64,000 bases of DNA from Bacillus sp. FJAT-49711 (GCF_018343715.1 NZ_JAGYPL010000003.1:648001-712000), one strand, 5' to 3'; shown: positions 17,711 through 26,540, numbered from the stretch's first letter. Numbers and translations: made by a program. Notes: generated from the letters alone by a model not told the origin.

Positions 17711-17977
17711 TTATGTTTCTTCTCCATATTGGGCATTGAATTCATTTAGGTGCTGTTCAAAAGCCTTCCGCTTTCTTGCTTCTTCAAGGGAAATTTTAAA
17801 ATATTTTTTCGGAATACGCCAACAGCCTCCAGTTTTTACGGCATCTGGGTATTTCCCTTTTTCACTCCAACGTCGTATGGTTTGATCGGATACACCGACA
17901 ATTTCAGCGGCTTCAAGTGTAGTATAACTCTTCGTATAGTCCTCTTCTTCCCGCATTGGTATGTGTTCTTGAATCAT
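17711..17977 (-). CDS. Excisionase-type helix-turn-helix DNA-binding protein
   Basis: An 88-residue protein. Residues 15-65 (TLEAAEIVGVSDQTIRRWSE, then GKYPDAVKTGGCWRIPKK) form a winged HTH of the MerR/HTH_17 (BldC/Xis) type. ATG 17977 is chosen because AGGAGGTG lies 7 bp upstream. This fold is used by excisionases and by small regulators. With no integrase nearby, a regulatory role is as likely. Confidence 0.85.
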   Translation of the reverse strand: MIQEHIPMREEEDYTKSYTTLEAAEIVGVSDQTIRRWSEKGKYPDAVKTGGCWRIPKKYFKISLEEARKRKAFEQHLNEFNAQYGEET

Positions 17978-18044
17978 TCGAATACACCTCCTAATCATAG
18001 TATATTCAATTCAGTGTTGGGTAAACAACAGCTATTATCAAAGG

Positions 18045-18310
18045 AAAAATAGACAAAATGGATTATGAAAGGTTGAAGAAAGACAATACGAAAAAAGATG
18101 AAATGTATCATTTTCGGGATGGTGTTACAGTTAGGAAACACACTGAATAGAGAGTATATAATCATGCAGATCAGTATGATAGAGTATAACCATTACATAT
18201 TCAGTGTGTCTCTCCTTTTCTGTCGAGTTCTCCGATTGACAGAATAAAAGTAAATTCTTTAGGCTGTTTTCGCAAAGATTGTTGCTTTCTTGACCATATC
18301 CAATAAAGGT
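18045..18310. repeat. Dispersed intergenic repeat R, partial copy
   Basis: The block GAAATGTATCATTTT...GTTACAGTTAGGAAAC (18098-18144) matches the start of the R elements at 22960, 28362 and 30980. The 3' palindrome and hairpin are missing. A 30-codon frame from ATG 18059 runs through it and ends VRKHTE-stop. Confidence 0.6.
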
Positions 18311-18375
18311 TATTAGTGGTTTAAGGAGACGTTCGAGTATGTGGAAAGAAGTAAATGAAGAGTTCAGCGAATAAA

Positions 18376-18771
18376 TTACTCTTCTTTTATATCCAGGTTT
18401 GTATAAAAGTTATCGACAATTAGGAAAATATCGGGTTCTGTATGGTAATAGTGGTCATTTATTTGTGTTAAACCGAATGAAAAATCATCTACTCCGTTTT
18501 GATAAAGACCAATAGCATAATTAAATCCACTTCTTGCCTCTTGGTTTTCATCAGGAATAAACTTAATGTCTTTTATTTCACTTAGGAAACTTTCTATAGT
18601 TTTTTTATCTTCAATTGTCTTTTTGTATCCTGTGTTTCCATCCAATATCACTATTTTAGATACTTTATTTATGTCCCCTTCATAAAATTGGGTTAATGTT
18701 TTCGTCTCCAAGCCACATCCAGTTAAAATAACGAAGGAAAAAACAAAAATGAATACAACTAAACGTCTCAA
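18376..18771 (-). CDS. Lipoprotein, hypothetical
   Basis: A 131-residue protein with a signal peptide and lipobox (FVILTGCGLE), so it should be lipid-anchored on the outer face of the membrane. The mature part is about 110 residues, with no family recognised. The start is TTG 18771 with AAAGGGGATG upstream. It is flanked by repeat-rich gaps on both sides. Confidence 0.75.
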   Translation of the reverse strand: MRRLVVFIFVFSFVILTGCGLETKTLTQFYEGDINKVSKIVILDGNTGYKKTIEDKKTIESFLSEIKDIKFIPDENQEARSGFNYAIGLYQNGVDDFSFGLTQINDHYYHTEPDIFLIVDNFYTNLDIKEE

Positions 18772-19396
18772 TATAAAACATCCCCTTTTATGTTCAGTCT
18801 TTTGAGTATCAGTTATAACAATATTAACAGACTATTCAAACATCGGGAATGTATTATTAAAAAAAACAATTTTTGGAAAACAGCCATTCTTTAAAAGTAA
18901 AAATTTGGAATCTAAACCACATGTCTACCTAAATAGGGCGTGAATGAAAATACTTGCCCTTCCCCCTCATCATTAGGCATTTATAGAGTGTTGCAACGAG
19001 TTCATCACTCTTTAACCTATATAGATAGACAAATCTACTAATAAATTGCTCCAAGTACACCCTAATTTTGTAGACATATATCCTTTTACCCTAAAAAGGT
19101 AGACATATAGTTGAGAAACACATAAATACCTTCCTCTCCAGACCCTAAGTAAGTAGACATATGACCATATCTCTTATTCTTAACCGCCCCAATTCCCCCA
19201 AAATACCTGTCCCTCTTTCCACTCCCGATGACCAGGGGATTAACAGCAAACACTTTTCTAACAAAGGAAATAAAATATAGAGCTACTCAATATAGCTACC
19301 TAAATAAGCTGTAATTAATATACTCGCCCGTCACAGCACGATATCATTAATCATTTTCAGCATATCTCCAACCAATCATCACTCTTAGCCATTTAT
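18772..19396. other. 625-bp gap with iteron-like and duplicated sequence
   Basis: No supported gene. About 90 bp starting CTACCTAAATAG (near 18926) recur in diverged form starting CTACCTAAATAA (near 19288), each ending near ATCACTCTTA. The three 20-bp direct repeats lie between the two copies. Confidence 0.55.
19060..19162. repeat. Three 20-bp iteron-like direct repeats
   Basis: CCCTAA-N4-GTAGACATAT occurs at 19060-19079, 19089-19108 and 19143-19162, identical in 16 fixed positions. A degenerate copy may lie at 19016-19034. Same-orientation repeats of this size are typical of Rep-binding iterons or operator arrays. Confidence 0.7.
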
Positions 19397-19582
19397 TTGG
19401 AGAAACTATATACAGAAACCCTCTTTTTGTTTATTACTTCTGTTCCATTATTAGGGATTAATGGTACTATATTACTATTATGTAATTACTTTATGAAAAA
19501 AAGAACTAAAAAGTTGTCCATTGACTTTAATGATTTGAGGAATGAAATTCAGTTGTTTTATATAAACATTGATGGTATCTAA
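19397..19582 (+). CDS. Small membrane protein or remnant
   Basis: A 61-residue frame with one TM helix (LFLFITSVPLLGINGTILLL) and a basic cytoplasmic side (MKKRTKK). The start is TTG without a clear ribosome binding site, so the N-terminus may be truncated. It overlaps the next small frame by 11 bp. Weakly supported. Confidence 0.35.
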   Translation: MEKLYTETLFLFITSVPLLGINGTILLLCNYFMKKRTKKLSIDFNDLRNEIQLFYINIDGI

Positions 19583-19700
19583 CCCGAAAAACGAAGAAAA
19601 AGCTAGAAATGAATGCATTGAAATCCTTAATAATCTAGTTATTGATAAGTCAAAATCAGATGTTCAGAAGCTATTGAACGATATCAATAAGGTATTATAA
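19572..19700 (+). CDS. Small 42-residue helical protein or gene 3' fragment
   Basis: ATG 19572 to TAA 19700 encodes a charged helical peptide (NPKNEEKARNECIEILNNL, then SDVQKLLNDINK). It may be the continuation of the preceding frame after a one-base shift, or a separate coupled gene. It ends 26 bp before the GIY-YIG gene. Confidence 0.35.
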   Translation: MVSNPKNEEKARNECIEILNNLVIDKSKSDVQKLLNDINKVL

Positions 19701-19726
19701 AAAACAATCTACTACGGGAGCAAAAT

Positions 19727-20236
19727 ATGGAAATCAGAACAATAAAATTAATCCAAATTGATTGGCAAGGTCCATTTTCTTTAGATGAATTAAACCAATT
19801 AAACGATATTTACCATGACTACGGCATCTATCAAATATACGGAAAACATACCGTTTACGGAAAAGATGTCTTGCTTTACATAGGAAAGGCAGATCAACAA
19901 ACGATCGGCAAGCGAGTATCGCAAGAAAACTGGTGGGATACAAATGATTCGGGGCATCTCAAAATCTATGCAGGACGACTAGCAGGAGAAAGCACTCCTG
20001 AAGAAGATATGTGGTCGAAAGAGATTGAGCTGGCCGAGAAACTATTGATTAACGTACACAAGCCTGCATATAATTCTAAAAGTCTTAGTTCTATTCCTGA
20101 TTTTGAATTACAAGATATCCATATATTAAATTGGGGAGATTATCGGGATTTGCTTCCCGAAGTTTCGGGGCTACGATGGACAAGCAAATTAGACCATGTT
20201 GAATATGACACATATAGGATTGTTGTTACAGAGTAG
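19727..20236 (+). CDS. GIY-YIG domain protein
   Basis: A 169-residue protein. Residues 32-70 show the GIY-YIG core: YGIYQIYG, then LLYIGKADQQTIGKRVSQE, including the conserved Tyr residues and the Arg after YIG. A Glu (AEKLLINVHKPAYN) downstream fits the catalytic or metal site. GGGAG precedes the ATG. Stand-alone GIY-YIG proteins include homing-type and restriction nucleases. It is not next to the R-M cluster. Specificity unknown. Confidence 0.75.
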   Translation: MEIRTIKLIQIDWQGPFSLDELNQLNDIYHDYGIYQIYGKHTVYGKDVLLYIGKADQQTIGKRVSQENWWDTNDSGHLKIYAGRLAGESTPEEDMWSKEIELAEKLLINVHKPAYNSKSLSSIPDFELQDIHILNWGDYRDLLPEVSGLRWTSKLDHVEYDTYRIVVTE

Positions 20237-20312
20237 TATGATACCAAGGCATTCCTATTAAGTGTTGTTCCTAACCATATAAAAAAGGATAAAAGATAAA
20301 TTCCAAAGGTTA

Positions 20313-20342
20313 GAAGTGTCCTTCAATTGACACTTTTATCCT
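20313..20342 (+). terminator. Terminator after the GIY-YIG gene
   Basis: AGTGTC/GACACT stem followed by TTTAT. Confidence 0.6.
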
Positions 20343-20369
20343 TTCAACAATAAATTTGGAGATCTTCAT

Positions 20370-21155
20370 ATGACGACTACTTTCCTTAAATTAATAGCTG
20401 TAGCATCTATGCTTATAGATCATACAGGACATTTCATCCCTAATACCCCGGAATATTTAAGGTATATTGGTAGATTAGCTGCTCCCATCTTTATCTATTT
20501 TGTTGGAATCGGGTACAGAAAAACTTCCGACAAAAAGAAATACTTGTTGCGTTTATATGTTGCATCTGTTGTGATGGCCTTTATTAATTTAATCATTAAT
20601 CATTTTTATATTGATTCAGGGGACATTATTGCAAACAATTTCTTTTCAACATTATTTTTAATTGTGTTGTCTATTCACATTGTAGAAAAAAAACAAGCAA
20701 AACTTTTTGTGTATTTTATTTTATGGCAACTAACTAGCACCTTTCTATTAGTGCTTTTGGACCTAGAGTATATAGTTATAGTTAAGCAACATATATACGC
20801 AACTTCTCTTTTTTTGGCCACTATTTCGGGAAATATCTTTGTTGCCGAAGGTGGATTTTTCTTGGTCATGTTCGGTGTGTTGCTTTATTACAGCAATAAT
20901 AAAATACGGCTTACTATAGCGTATAGCCTGTTTACTATATTCCTGTCTATTGGTACCAAAATGTGGGCATGGCAGTGGGATAATCCCTTATCAAAGTTTT
21001 TTCCATTTGCTGATTACCAATGGATGATGATTGGTGCTTTACCTCTATTATTGCTTTACAATGGAAAAAGGGGTGTTGGATTAAAATACTTCTTTTATTT
21101 TTTCTACCCTATTCATATTATTATTCTTTATTTTATTGGAGAAAGTCTTCGCTAA
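20370..21155 (+). CDS. TraX family membrane protein
   Basis: A 261-residue protein with about eight TM helices. The start TTFLKLIAVASMLIDHTGH and following GRLAAPIFIYFV are the hallmark of TraX (PF05857), named for the F-plasmid pilin N-acetylase. Many Firmicutes have chromosomal TraX-like proteins of unknown role, so conjugation is not proven. GGAG lies 8 bp before the ATG; a terminator follows. Confidence 0.85.
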   Translation: MTTTFLKLIAVASMLIDHTGHFIPNTPEYLRYIGRLAAPIFIYFVGIGYRKTSDKKKYLLRLYVASVVMAFINLIINHFYIDSGDIIANNFFSTLFLIVLSIHIVEKKQAKLFVYFILWQLTSTFLLVLLDLEYIVIVKQHIYATSLFLATISGNIFVAEGGFFLVMFGVLLYYSNNKIRLTIAYSLFTIFLSIGTKMWAWQWDNPLSKFFPFADYQWMMIGALPLLLLYNGKRGVGLKYFFYFFYPIHIIILYFIGESLR

Positions 21156-21180
21156 CTTTGTTCTCAATATATATTTTTCA

Positions 21181-21209
21181 AAAAACACCTGCTGAGTAGG
21201 TGTTTTTCT
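21181..21209 (+). terminator. Terminator after traX-like gene
   Basis: AAAACACCT/AGGTGTTTTT hairpin with a 7-nt loop. Confidence 0.85.
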
Positions 21210-21360
21210 CAACCATAATGAAGACTACCACTTGTTTAAACCATCTCAAAGGCTTTTTGGCCAGATTCTAGTTAATTAAGTATGTTTTTTCGATCTCACT
21301 TCTTAACTATTTACTAAGCAATTTTCGTGGCTAATATCAGTATTTGCAAAACCATCCTAT

Positions 21361-21660
21361 TTAAGAAACTGGTGCCTTAATCATTCTTATTACTAGCACT
21401 CTATGTATGCCATAGCCTTTAGGATAAATCCAAATGTGCTAATCAAGGGTCTTTGCTTTATAAACTTTAATCCCTTAACTATTTTTGAAGTATTATAGGG
21501 TTATGTTTCGGTCATCGTGTTTTTTCAGAGTTATAGAATTGTAAAGTACTGTACGAGTACCGAATACGGTCTTTATCTTTTTCCATCATATTAAATTTTT
21601 TCATTCGGTCTCCATAGAGGTCTTTATCGGGTTCCAAAACAGACTGAATGAAGAAACTTT
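21361..21660. repeat. Long repeat around core copy 3 (core 21494-21523)
   Basis: This 593-bp gap holds no gene. It contains the third identical 30-bp core and the extended similarity to 16080-16345, including two GGTCTTTATC words and AAGAAACTGGTGC upstream. Confidence 0.75.
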
Positions 21661-21748
21661 GATTTTTTTTAGCAAAAGGAAGAATTATATGTAAAAAACA
21701 AATTCATTACTAGACTTTGTATAATGGAGACAGTAAAACATACGTAAT

Positions 21749-22177
21749 TTACTCGATTCTATTCTCTTCCTCATTTTCATGCCACTCAAAAATATCGTTT
21801 TCAAAGTTATGTTCCACCACATGCCATGTAGGAACGTCAGGTATCCAATCATATATAGCTACTAAGTTGTTTTGTCTAAGTTCTTCAACTTTTTGCTCAA
21901 CATAATCCTCTTCAACAAAAAACTCACAAGTACCCGAGGCATAAAAAAACCCATCTCGATAAAAACTAAACTTTATCTCTACAAAATAAATACTATCGCC
22001 CTGATCACCTGAAAATTCCCTAATTGTGTACTCATATTTCCTTTCTTCATTTTTTAATGAATTTATCCGATATTCTATTGGTGTTTCCCATTTTCGTAAG
22101 GGAATAGGTCGTTGCTCCGTTATAATCGCTTCAGCTTCTTTGTAAATTTCTCCATAGGTTCCACCCTTTAATCCCAA
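21749..22177 (-). CDS. Hypothetical acidic protein
   Basis: A 142-residue cytoplasmic protein, beta-rich in the centre (YEYTIREFSGDQGDSIYFVE), ending in a very acidic tail. No family recognised. The annotated start is TTG 22177. Protein-like sequence (YQAGDKWV) continues upstream in frame behind GGAGGAG but without ATG, GTG or TTG, so the true start may be a rare codon or the 5' end may have lost its start. Confidence 0.55.
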   Translation of the reverse strand: MGLKGGTYGEIYKEAEAIITEQRPIPLRKWETPIEYRINSLKNEERKYEYTIREFSGDQGDSIYFVEIKFSFYRDGFFYASGTCEFFVEEDYVEQKVEELRQNNLVAIYDWIPDVPTWHVVEHNFENDIFEWHENEEENRIE

Positions 22178-22312
22178 AACCCACTTATCTCCCGCTTGAT
22201 AAATTTGCGATTTTCTCTCCTCCGTCTTTCAAATTATTAAAAAATATTCTCGTTTACTCCGTTACTACGACTCTTCGACATATTGTGCAAAATACCTTCC
22301 TTTATTTTTCAG

Positions 22313-22342
22313 TTGCATAACAAACACACGTTCGCATATAAT
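22313..22342 (+). promoter_or_regulatory. LexA-controlled promoter of the WYL-like/YolD pair
   Basis: TTGCAT (-35, 22313-22318) and TATAAT (-10, 22337-22342) are 18 bp apart. The spacer holds CAAACACACGTTCG (22321-22334), which matches the Bacillus LexA box CGAACRNRYGTTCG at 13 of 14 positions. This predicts SOS induction. Confidence 0.75.
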
Positions 22343-22372
22343 AAATAAAAACATTTGTTCGGAGTGATTGTT

Positions 22373-22588
22373 ATGAAAGGTATCATCAACCGTGCATCAG
22401 GAACGGAACAAAAACTTGAGTTAATTTATATTAACAACGACAACCAAATATCACATCGTGTCATTAAAGTTCTGGCGGTTACTGATCATATGGTAAAAGC
22501 CTATTGCTACACTAAACGACAATTTCGTTCATTCAAAGTAGAAAATATCCTATCTGTTCGCATTTTTGGACAAAAGAGAGGTGCTTAA
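22373..22588 (+). CDS. WYL-like small protein, YolD partner
   Basis: A 71-residue beta-rich protein. The core HRVIKVLAVTDHMVKAYCYT followed by RSFKVENILSV resembles the WYL-type beta barrel found next to yolD genes. ATG 22373 is chosen because GGAGTG lies 7 bp upstream. The 2-bp gap to the YolD gene suggests coupling. In bacilli such pairs often accompany the UvrX Y-family polymerase, which is absent here. The upstream LexA box implies damage induction. Confidence 0.7.
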   Translation: MKGIINRASGTEQKLELIYINNDNQISHRVIKVLAVTDHMVKAYCYTKRQFRSFKVENILSVRIFGQKRGA

Positions 22589-22590
22589 TA

Positions 22591-22926
22591 ATGGATTTAA
22601 AAGACAGGGGAATGAAGAAGTGGCATGGTTTCTTTATGCCAGAGCATGTTTCATCCCTAAAAGAGATGAGGCACAATGATGAAAAAGTAAAGAAGCCTGT
22701 ACTCGACGAAAATCAGTTGCAAGAAATAGATGAAACACTGCATGTTGCAATTGAAATTAATTCGCCCATTATTATAACTCTTTGGATAGATGGATTTTTC
22801 AATAAAAAAGAAGGGTTCCTTCATCATATTCATAACTTAGATCGATACGTGCGAATCGTTGACAACCTTGGGAATGCTAGTAAGATTGATTTCGAAAACA
22901 TTATAAAAGTGGAAATTGCAGATTGA
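22591..22926 (+). CDS. YolD-like protein
   Basis: A 111-residue protein of the YolD family (PF08863): DRGMKKWHGFFMPEH at the start, then Asp-Glu-rich helix DENQLQEIDETLHVAIEIN, and a beta-rich end. GAGAGGTG precedes the ATG. YolD proteins are usually encoded beside translesion polymerases and were proposed to modulate them. This copy has only its WYL-like partner, both behind a LexA box. Confidence 0.85.
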   Translation: MDLKDRGMKKWHGFFMPEHVSSLKEMRHNDEKVKKPVLDENQLQEIDETLHVAIEINSPIIITLWIDGFFNKKEGFLHHIHNLDRYVRIVDNLGNASKIDFENIIKVEIAD

Positions 22927-22954
22927 ACAGCTTTTATCTTAGAAAGGTGAATAC

Positions 22955-23240
22955 TAAATGATGAAATGTATCAATTTTGGGATGATGTTACAGTTAGGAA
23001 ACTAACCAACCGGAAAGGATCGGAAACTCATCTATAGATTGAAAAAATGAGATAAAAGTCCATATTGGACAAGAAATTAAGGACATATTGTACAATGGTA
23101 AAAAGATTGATACTGATACCAATCAAACGTTTGATTAATAAAAAAGAACCGTGAAGGACGTATCTTTAATACGCCTTCCGATTCATTCCGAACCATGACA
23201 CAATTATCGTATCTCCCCTGTTCCTACGATTGCAAGTATA
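22955..23240. repeat. Dispersed repeat R, copy 1
   Basis: Starts with the GTTACAGTTAGGAAAC block and contains the perfect 16-bp palindrome AATCAAACGTTTGATT (23121-23136). A hairpin GAAGGACGTAT/ATACGCCTTC follows. The rest of the gap to 23355 holds no gene. Confidence 0.75.
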
Positions 23241-23355
23241 GATACTAAACAGTAGATATCGACTTTTTATCAGCAGCAATTCTTTATAAAGACCCGATCC
23301 CCAGTTACTTTAGGTTAAAATCCTTTATAATTTCCATATAGTGAAAAACTCACGT

Positions 23356-23832
23356 TTATTCTAATGGCTTCTTAATGATATGTTTCCACTTTAGTGGTAA
23401 TTCATATGTTTTTAGTTGTTTAAATCCTTCAAAGAAAACACTATTTTCACCTGACCCTGATATCGGTCCTTTTACTCTAAAGGTTATTTGGGCATCCATA
23501 ACAGGTACATTTCCCCCTACAAAACCTGTTGCTTCAATAGTTATCATGAATTCAAAGTTATTAAAATTACCTACTCTTTTTATTCTTACAATACGAATTA
23601 GTGAAGGTGAGGTGTTTAAAGTTTCTGTTAAGGAGTCTTTAGATTGATAGTGGCTATTAAGGGCTTCGTAAACATACGGACTGATGAATCGCACCATTAC
23701 ATCGTGATACATTTCATTTTTAATCTGTTGATGCTGTACAGACTGGACATTAGTTTGATTTATGCTTTTTTCATTAACTATTTCGTTTCTTATAAAGGAA
23801 AAAAGAAAACAAAGTATCATTAATCTCTTCAT
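23356..23832 (-). CDS. DUF3888-like secreted protein
   Basis: A 158-residue protein with an N-terminal hydrophobic signal (MKRLMILCFLFSFI). The mature part resembles DUF3888: an EMYHDVMVRFISPYVYEAL helix followed by a beta sandwich ending FEGFKQLKTYELPLKWKH. It is probably exported. AAGGGG lies 8 bp before the ATG. It stands alone between repeats; function of the family is unknown. Confidence 0.65.
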   Translation of the reverse strand: MKRLMILCFLFSFIRNEIVNEKSINQTNVQSVQHQQIKNEMYHDVMVRFISPYVYEALNSHYQSKDSLTETLNTSPSLIRIVRIKRVGNFNNFEFMITIEATGFVGGNVPVMDAQITFRVKGPISGSGENSVFFEGFKQLKTYELPLKWKHIIKKPLE

Positions 23833-23879
23833 AAAAGAACCCCTTCTTATTTAGACTACGAATAGTTTGTGTAAAAAGG

Positions 23880-24250
23880 AGATAAAAATAATGATAACAA
23901 CTGAAAACGGACAGGGCATCCCACGAATCCAGTATCTACAAGGGATTGGTGAAGTATTGGATAAAAAAAAGAACTGAATCACTATTGGATCCAGCCTATA
24001 AGACTGCTAGCCAGCTACTTTTCCCGTTCCCTTTGCTGTTTGGAAATACACTATTTAACAGTGTGTACTGACTTTTAGAAGAAAGAAGAGGATTTAGCAG
24101 GGATACACCCATAATACAGACCCTCTTTTCCTCACTATGAAGGTAAGACCCTATTTATATATTCCTGCCAGTAGTCTTCAAACGTTTGATTAACAACAAA
24201 ACCGAGAAGGACGTGCCATAGGTACGCTTCTCCTTTTGAGCCATTACATA
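23880..24250. repeat. Dispersed repeat R, copy 2 (diverged)
   Basis: CTTCAAACGTTTGATT (24176-24191) matches the palindrome at 14 of 16 positions and is followed by a GACGTGCC/GGTACGC hairpin. Its 5' part contains a 28-codon frame (23891-23977) with a strong AAGGAG site. The rest of 23833-24494 has no other gene. Confidence 0.6.
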
Positions 24251-24360
24251 ATTATTGTGTCTATATAATCCTTCCGGCTGCTTAGATACCAACTTATTTA
24301 AACAACAGATATTGAGGGAATGAGAATTTAGTAAGGAGACAATTGTAAGAAAAAGACTTT

Positions 24361-24402
24361 ACTCCTTATTGAAGTAAAGCACCCGTTTGTTTAAGTGAAG
24401 TT
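24361..24402. repeat. Short repeat P (GCACCCGTTTG form)
   Basis: CTTATTGAAGTAAAGCACCC and following bases resemble the short elements at 26541, 27041, 27093, 32807, 32851 and 33141. Confidence 0.5.
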
Positions 24403-24494
24403 GTTCGCAATCAGATTTGTTGTCGAGTAAAATAACATCTATAAAATTCATATCACTTACTAAGTTGGGAAACACTATCCAGGAGGTGATAAAT

Positions 24495-25499
24495 ATGGAT
24501 GAGAATAAATTAAAACTTACATCTTCCGAAATAGGAACACTTTGGGGAGAGTATGTGAACGGCACTGCGACAGATATGGTAAATAAATATATGGTTTCTA
24601 TTATTGAAGACGAGTTAATAAAAGCTATATTTGAGGAAGCTATTATTACATTTGAAAAACAAAAAAAACAAATCGTAACCTTTATGGAAAACGAGGGATT
24701 TCCAGTTCCAATTGGATTTACTGATTCTGATCTCTTTAAAGATAAACCGAGATTATTCACAGATATATTTTGCCTGAATTATTTACATATCATGACCTTA
24801 CATGGTTTGCTAGGACACAGCACTGCATTAGCCGTTTCTGTTAGAAAAGACTTAAGAGATTTTTACGATTCATGTGATAATGATGCGAAAAAGATGTATC
24901 ATCAAACCATTGAGTTATTGCTTGAGAAAGGAAACTTTCAAAGAGACCCTTTATTTTACCCAGCTAAAAACCCTGAATATATTTCCAGCCAAGATTTCAC
25001 AGATGGATTATTTGGAAAGGGTAGAACATTATCAGCGACAGAAATCATTAGTATTTCTCTCAACCTTAAAAAGAGCATTATGGCTAAAACCCTTTCTATC
25101 GCATTCAGTCAAGTTGCTCAAACAAAAGAAGTAAGGAAATTTTTAACCGATACTGAGAAAACGTCTGATGGTCAAATAAAGACATTATCAAAAATATTGC
25201 AAGCAGATAATTTACCAGTTCCAAAATCTTGGGAAACAGAAGTGACAATTTCAACTGACTCCCCTTTTTCCGATAAGTTAATGATGTATCATATTGGTTT
25301 CTTGTTCCAAGCAGCACAAAACTATCACGGTGCAGGATTAGCATCAGCTATGCGAACAGACCTCGTAACTGCTTATGAAGGGACCATTCTACAAAATCTA
25401 ATGGTTATAAAAAAGTGGTATAACATAATGGTTAAAAATAAATGGTTAGAACAGCCTCCACTTGCTCCTAATAGAAACGAAATTGCAAAAGAAGAATAG
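24495..25499 (+). CDS. DUF3231 protein
   Basis: A 334-residue protein made of two similar halves (about 1-165 and 175-330), each a long-helix bundle of the DUF3231 type with an SEIGTLWGEYVNGT / SATEIISISLNLKKSIMAKT style start and a conserved HGLLGHSTAL / YHGAGLASAM helix. The fold is ferritin-like and the family is common in spore formers. ATG 24495 follows AGGAGGTGAT; an upstream in-frame start at 24417 lacks a site. The next gene begins 26 bp later. Confidence 0.8.
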   Translation: MDENKLKLTSSEIGTLWGEYVNGTATDMVNKYMVSIIEDELIKAIFEEAIITFEKQKKQIVTFMENEGFPVPIGFTDSDLFKDKPRLFTDIFCLNYLHIMTLHGLLGHSTALAVSVRKDLRDFYDSCDNDAKKMYHQTIELLLEKGNFQRDPLFYPAKNPEYISSQDFTDGLFGKGRTLSATEIISISLNLKKSIMAKTLSIAFSQVAQTKEVRKFLTDTEKTSDGQIKTLSKILQADNLPVPKSWETEVTISTDSPFSDKLMMYHIGFLFQAAQNYHGAGLASAMRTDLVTAYEGTILQNLMVIKKWYNIMVKNKWLEQPPLAPNRNEIAKEE

Positions 25500-25525
25500 T
25501 AAAAACAATTGCTTGGTTGTGATCA

Positions 25526-25981
25526 ATGGATAAAAATATAATTGAAAAACTAATGTGGAGCATCGCCCTTCCTGGGTTTGGACAGTTTTTAAACGGGAAA
25601 TATTTTAAAGGTATAGTTTTATTGATCCTTGAATTTATTATTAATATACAAGCAAATTTCAATCAGATTATAATTATGAGTTTTCATGGGCAAATTGATG
25701 ATGCAATAAAACATGCGGATTATCAGTGGTTGATGTTTTATCCTTGTTTATACTTTTTTTCAATATGGGATGCAGTTAAAGATGCAGGTGGAGGGAAAGA
25801 CCCTATTTCTTTCCTTCCGTATGTTTTAACAGCATTTTTTGTGACAGTTGGTTTGATTTTTTCATCAAACCTAGTGATATTTGGAGTATTATTGGGTCCT
25901 ATTTGGCTTCCAATGTTGTTTGTTTTTCCAGGGGTAGCATTCGGAATAATTATTAAGAAAATCATTAATAACAAGTTTTGA
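25526..25981 (+). CDS. Small polytopic membrane protein
   Basis: A 151-residue protein with about four TM helices. The start SIALPGFGQFLNGKYFKG is the GxGQxxNGxxxKG motif seen in TM2-like and DUF5683-like proteins. It follows the DUF3231 gene closely and ends in a terminator, suggesting a two-gene operon. Function unknown. Confidence 0.7.
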   Translation: MDKNIIEKLMWSIALPGFGQFLNGKYFKGIVLLILEFIINIQANFNQIIIMSFHGQIDDAIKHADYQWLMFYPCLYFFSIWDAVKDAGGGKDPISFLPYVLTAFFVTVGLIFSSNLVIFGVLLGPIWLPMLFVFPGVAFGIIIKKIINNKF

Positions 25982-26013
25982 AAACCATCCCCTAATAAAA
26001 AAGGATGGTTTTT
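25982..26013 (+). terminator. Terminator after the 25526 gene
   Basis: AAAACCATCC/GGATGGTTTTT hairpin immediately after the stop. Confidence 0.9.
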
Positions 26014-26215
26014 GTTTATTTCACTAAACTGCTCAATCAACTGTGCTTCATTCGCCTTTTGTAAAAGGTAGTTATTTTTTACATATTTTTTCTCATACTT
26101 TATATCTTCTTTTGACTTATTTTGTCGAAGGTCTTTTATTTAAGTAAAGAATTTTGCATAATAGAGTTTGTGTTTGTTTTAAGTAAAGCGTTAAATTAAT
26201 AAAGAGGTGTAAAAA

Positions 26216-26392
26216 TTGTTACAAGAAAGTACACAACTTAATAGGGAATCTCTTATTTTATCAATAGTCCAAAAAAGGGATGAAATGATCCGTCTTGCTA
26301 CGTTAAATGGTATGTTAAACAGTAAGACGATTAAATGTAGTCAAGAACTCGATAGATTATTAAATGCTTTTAAAAAGTTTCAAATTCATTAA
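26216..26392 (+). CDS. Spo0E-like aspartyl-phosphate phosphatase
   Basis: A 58-residue protein starting at TTG 26216, 5 bp after AAAGAGGTGT. The second half carries the family signature SQELDRLLNAF, and the first is a helix (IVQKRDEMIRLATLNGMLN), giving the helical hairpin of Spo0E phosphatases (PF09388). These remove phosphate from Spo0A~P and delay sporulation. It is short, as is usual for the family. A second family member lies at 62724. Confidence 0.85.
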   Translation: MLQESTQLNRESLILSIVQKRDEMIRLATLNGMLNSKTIKCSQELDRLLNAFKKFQIH

Positions 26393-26540
26393 TTTACTTA
26401 GAGGTGTCCTACGTCAGCAAGCAAATTTATTACAATAGTGACACCATTTTTTCTCACCTCAAAATTCTAAATAGCAATTTGCTTTTTACTCATTTCAACA
26501 CCGCCTTTATGACAGTATTTCACCATAAAAACCCCTTCTC

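Noticed and set aside
19060..19162. CRISPR array
   Set aside because: Only three repeats with unequal spacing (29 and 54 bp) and no cas genes.
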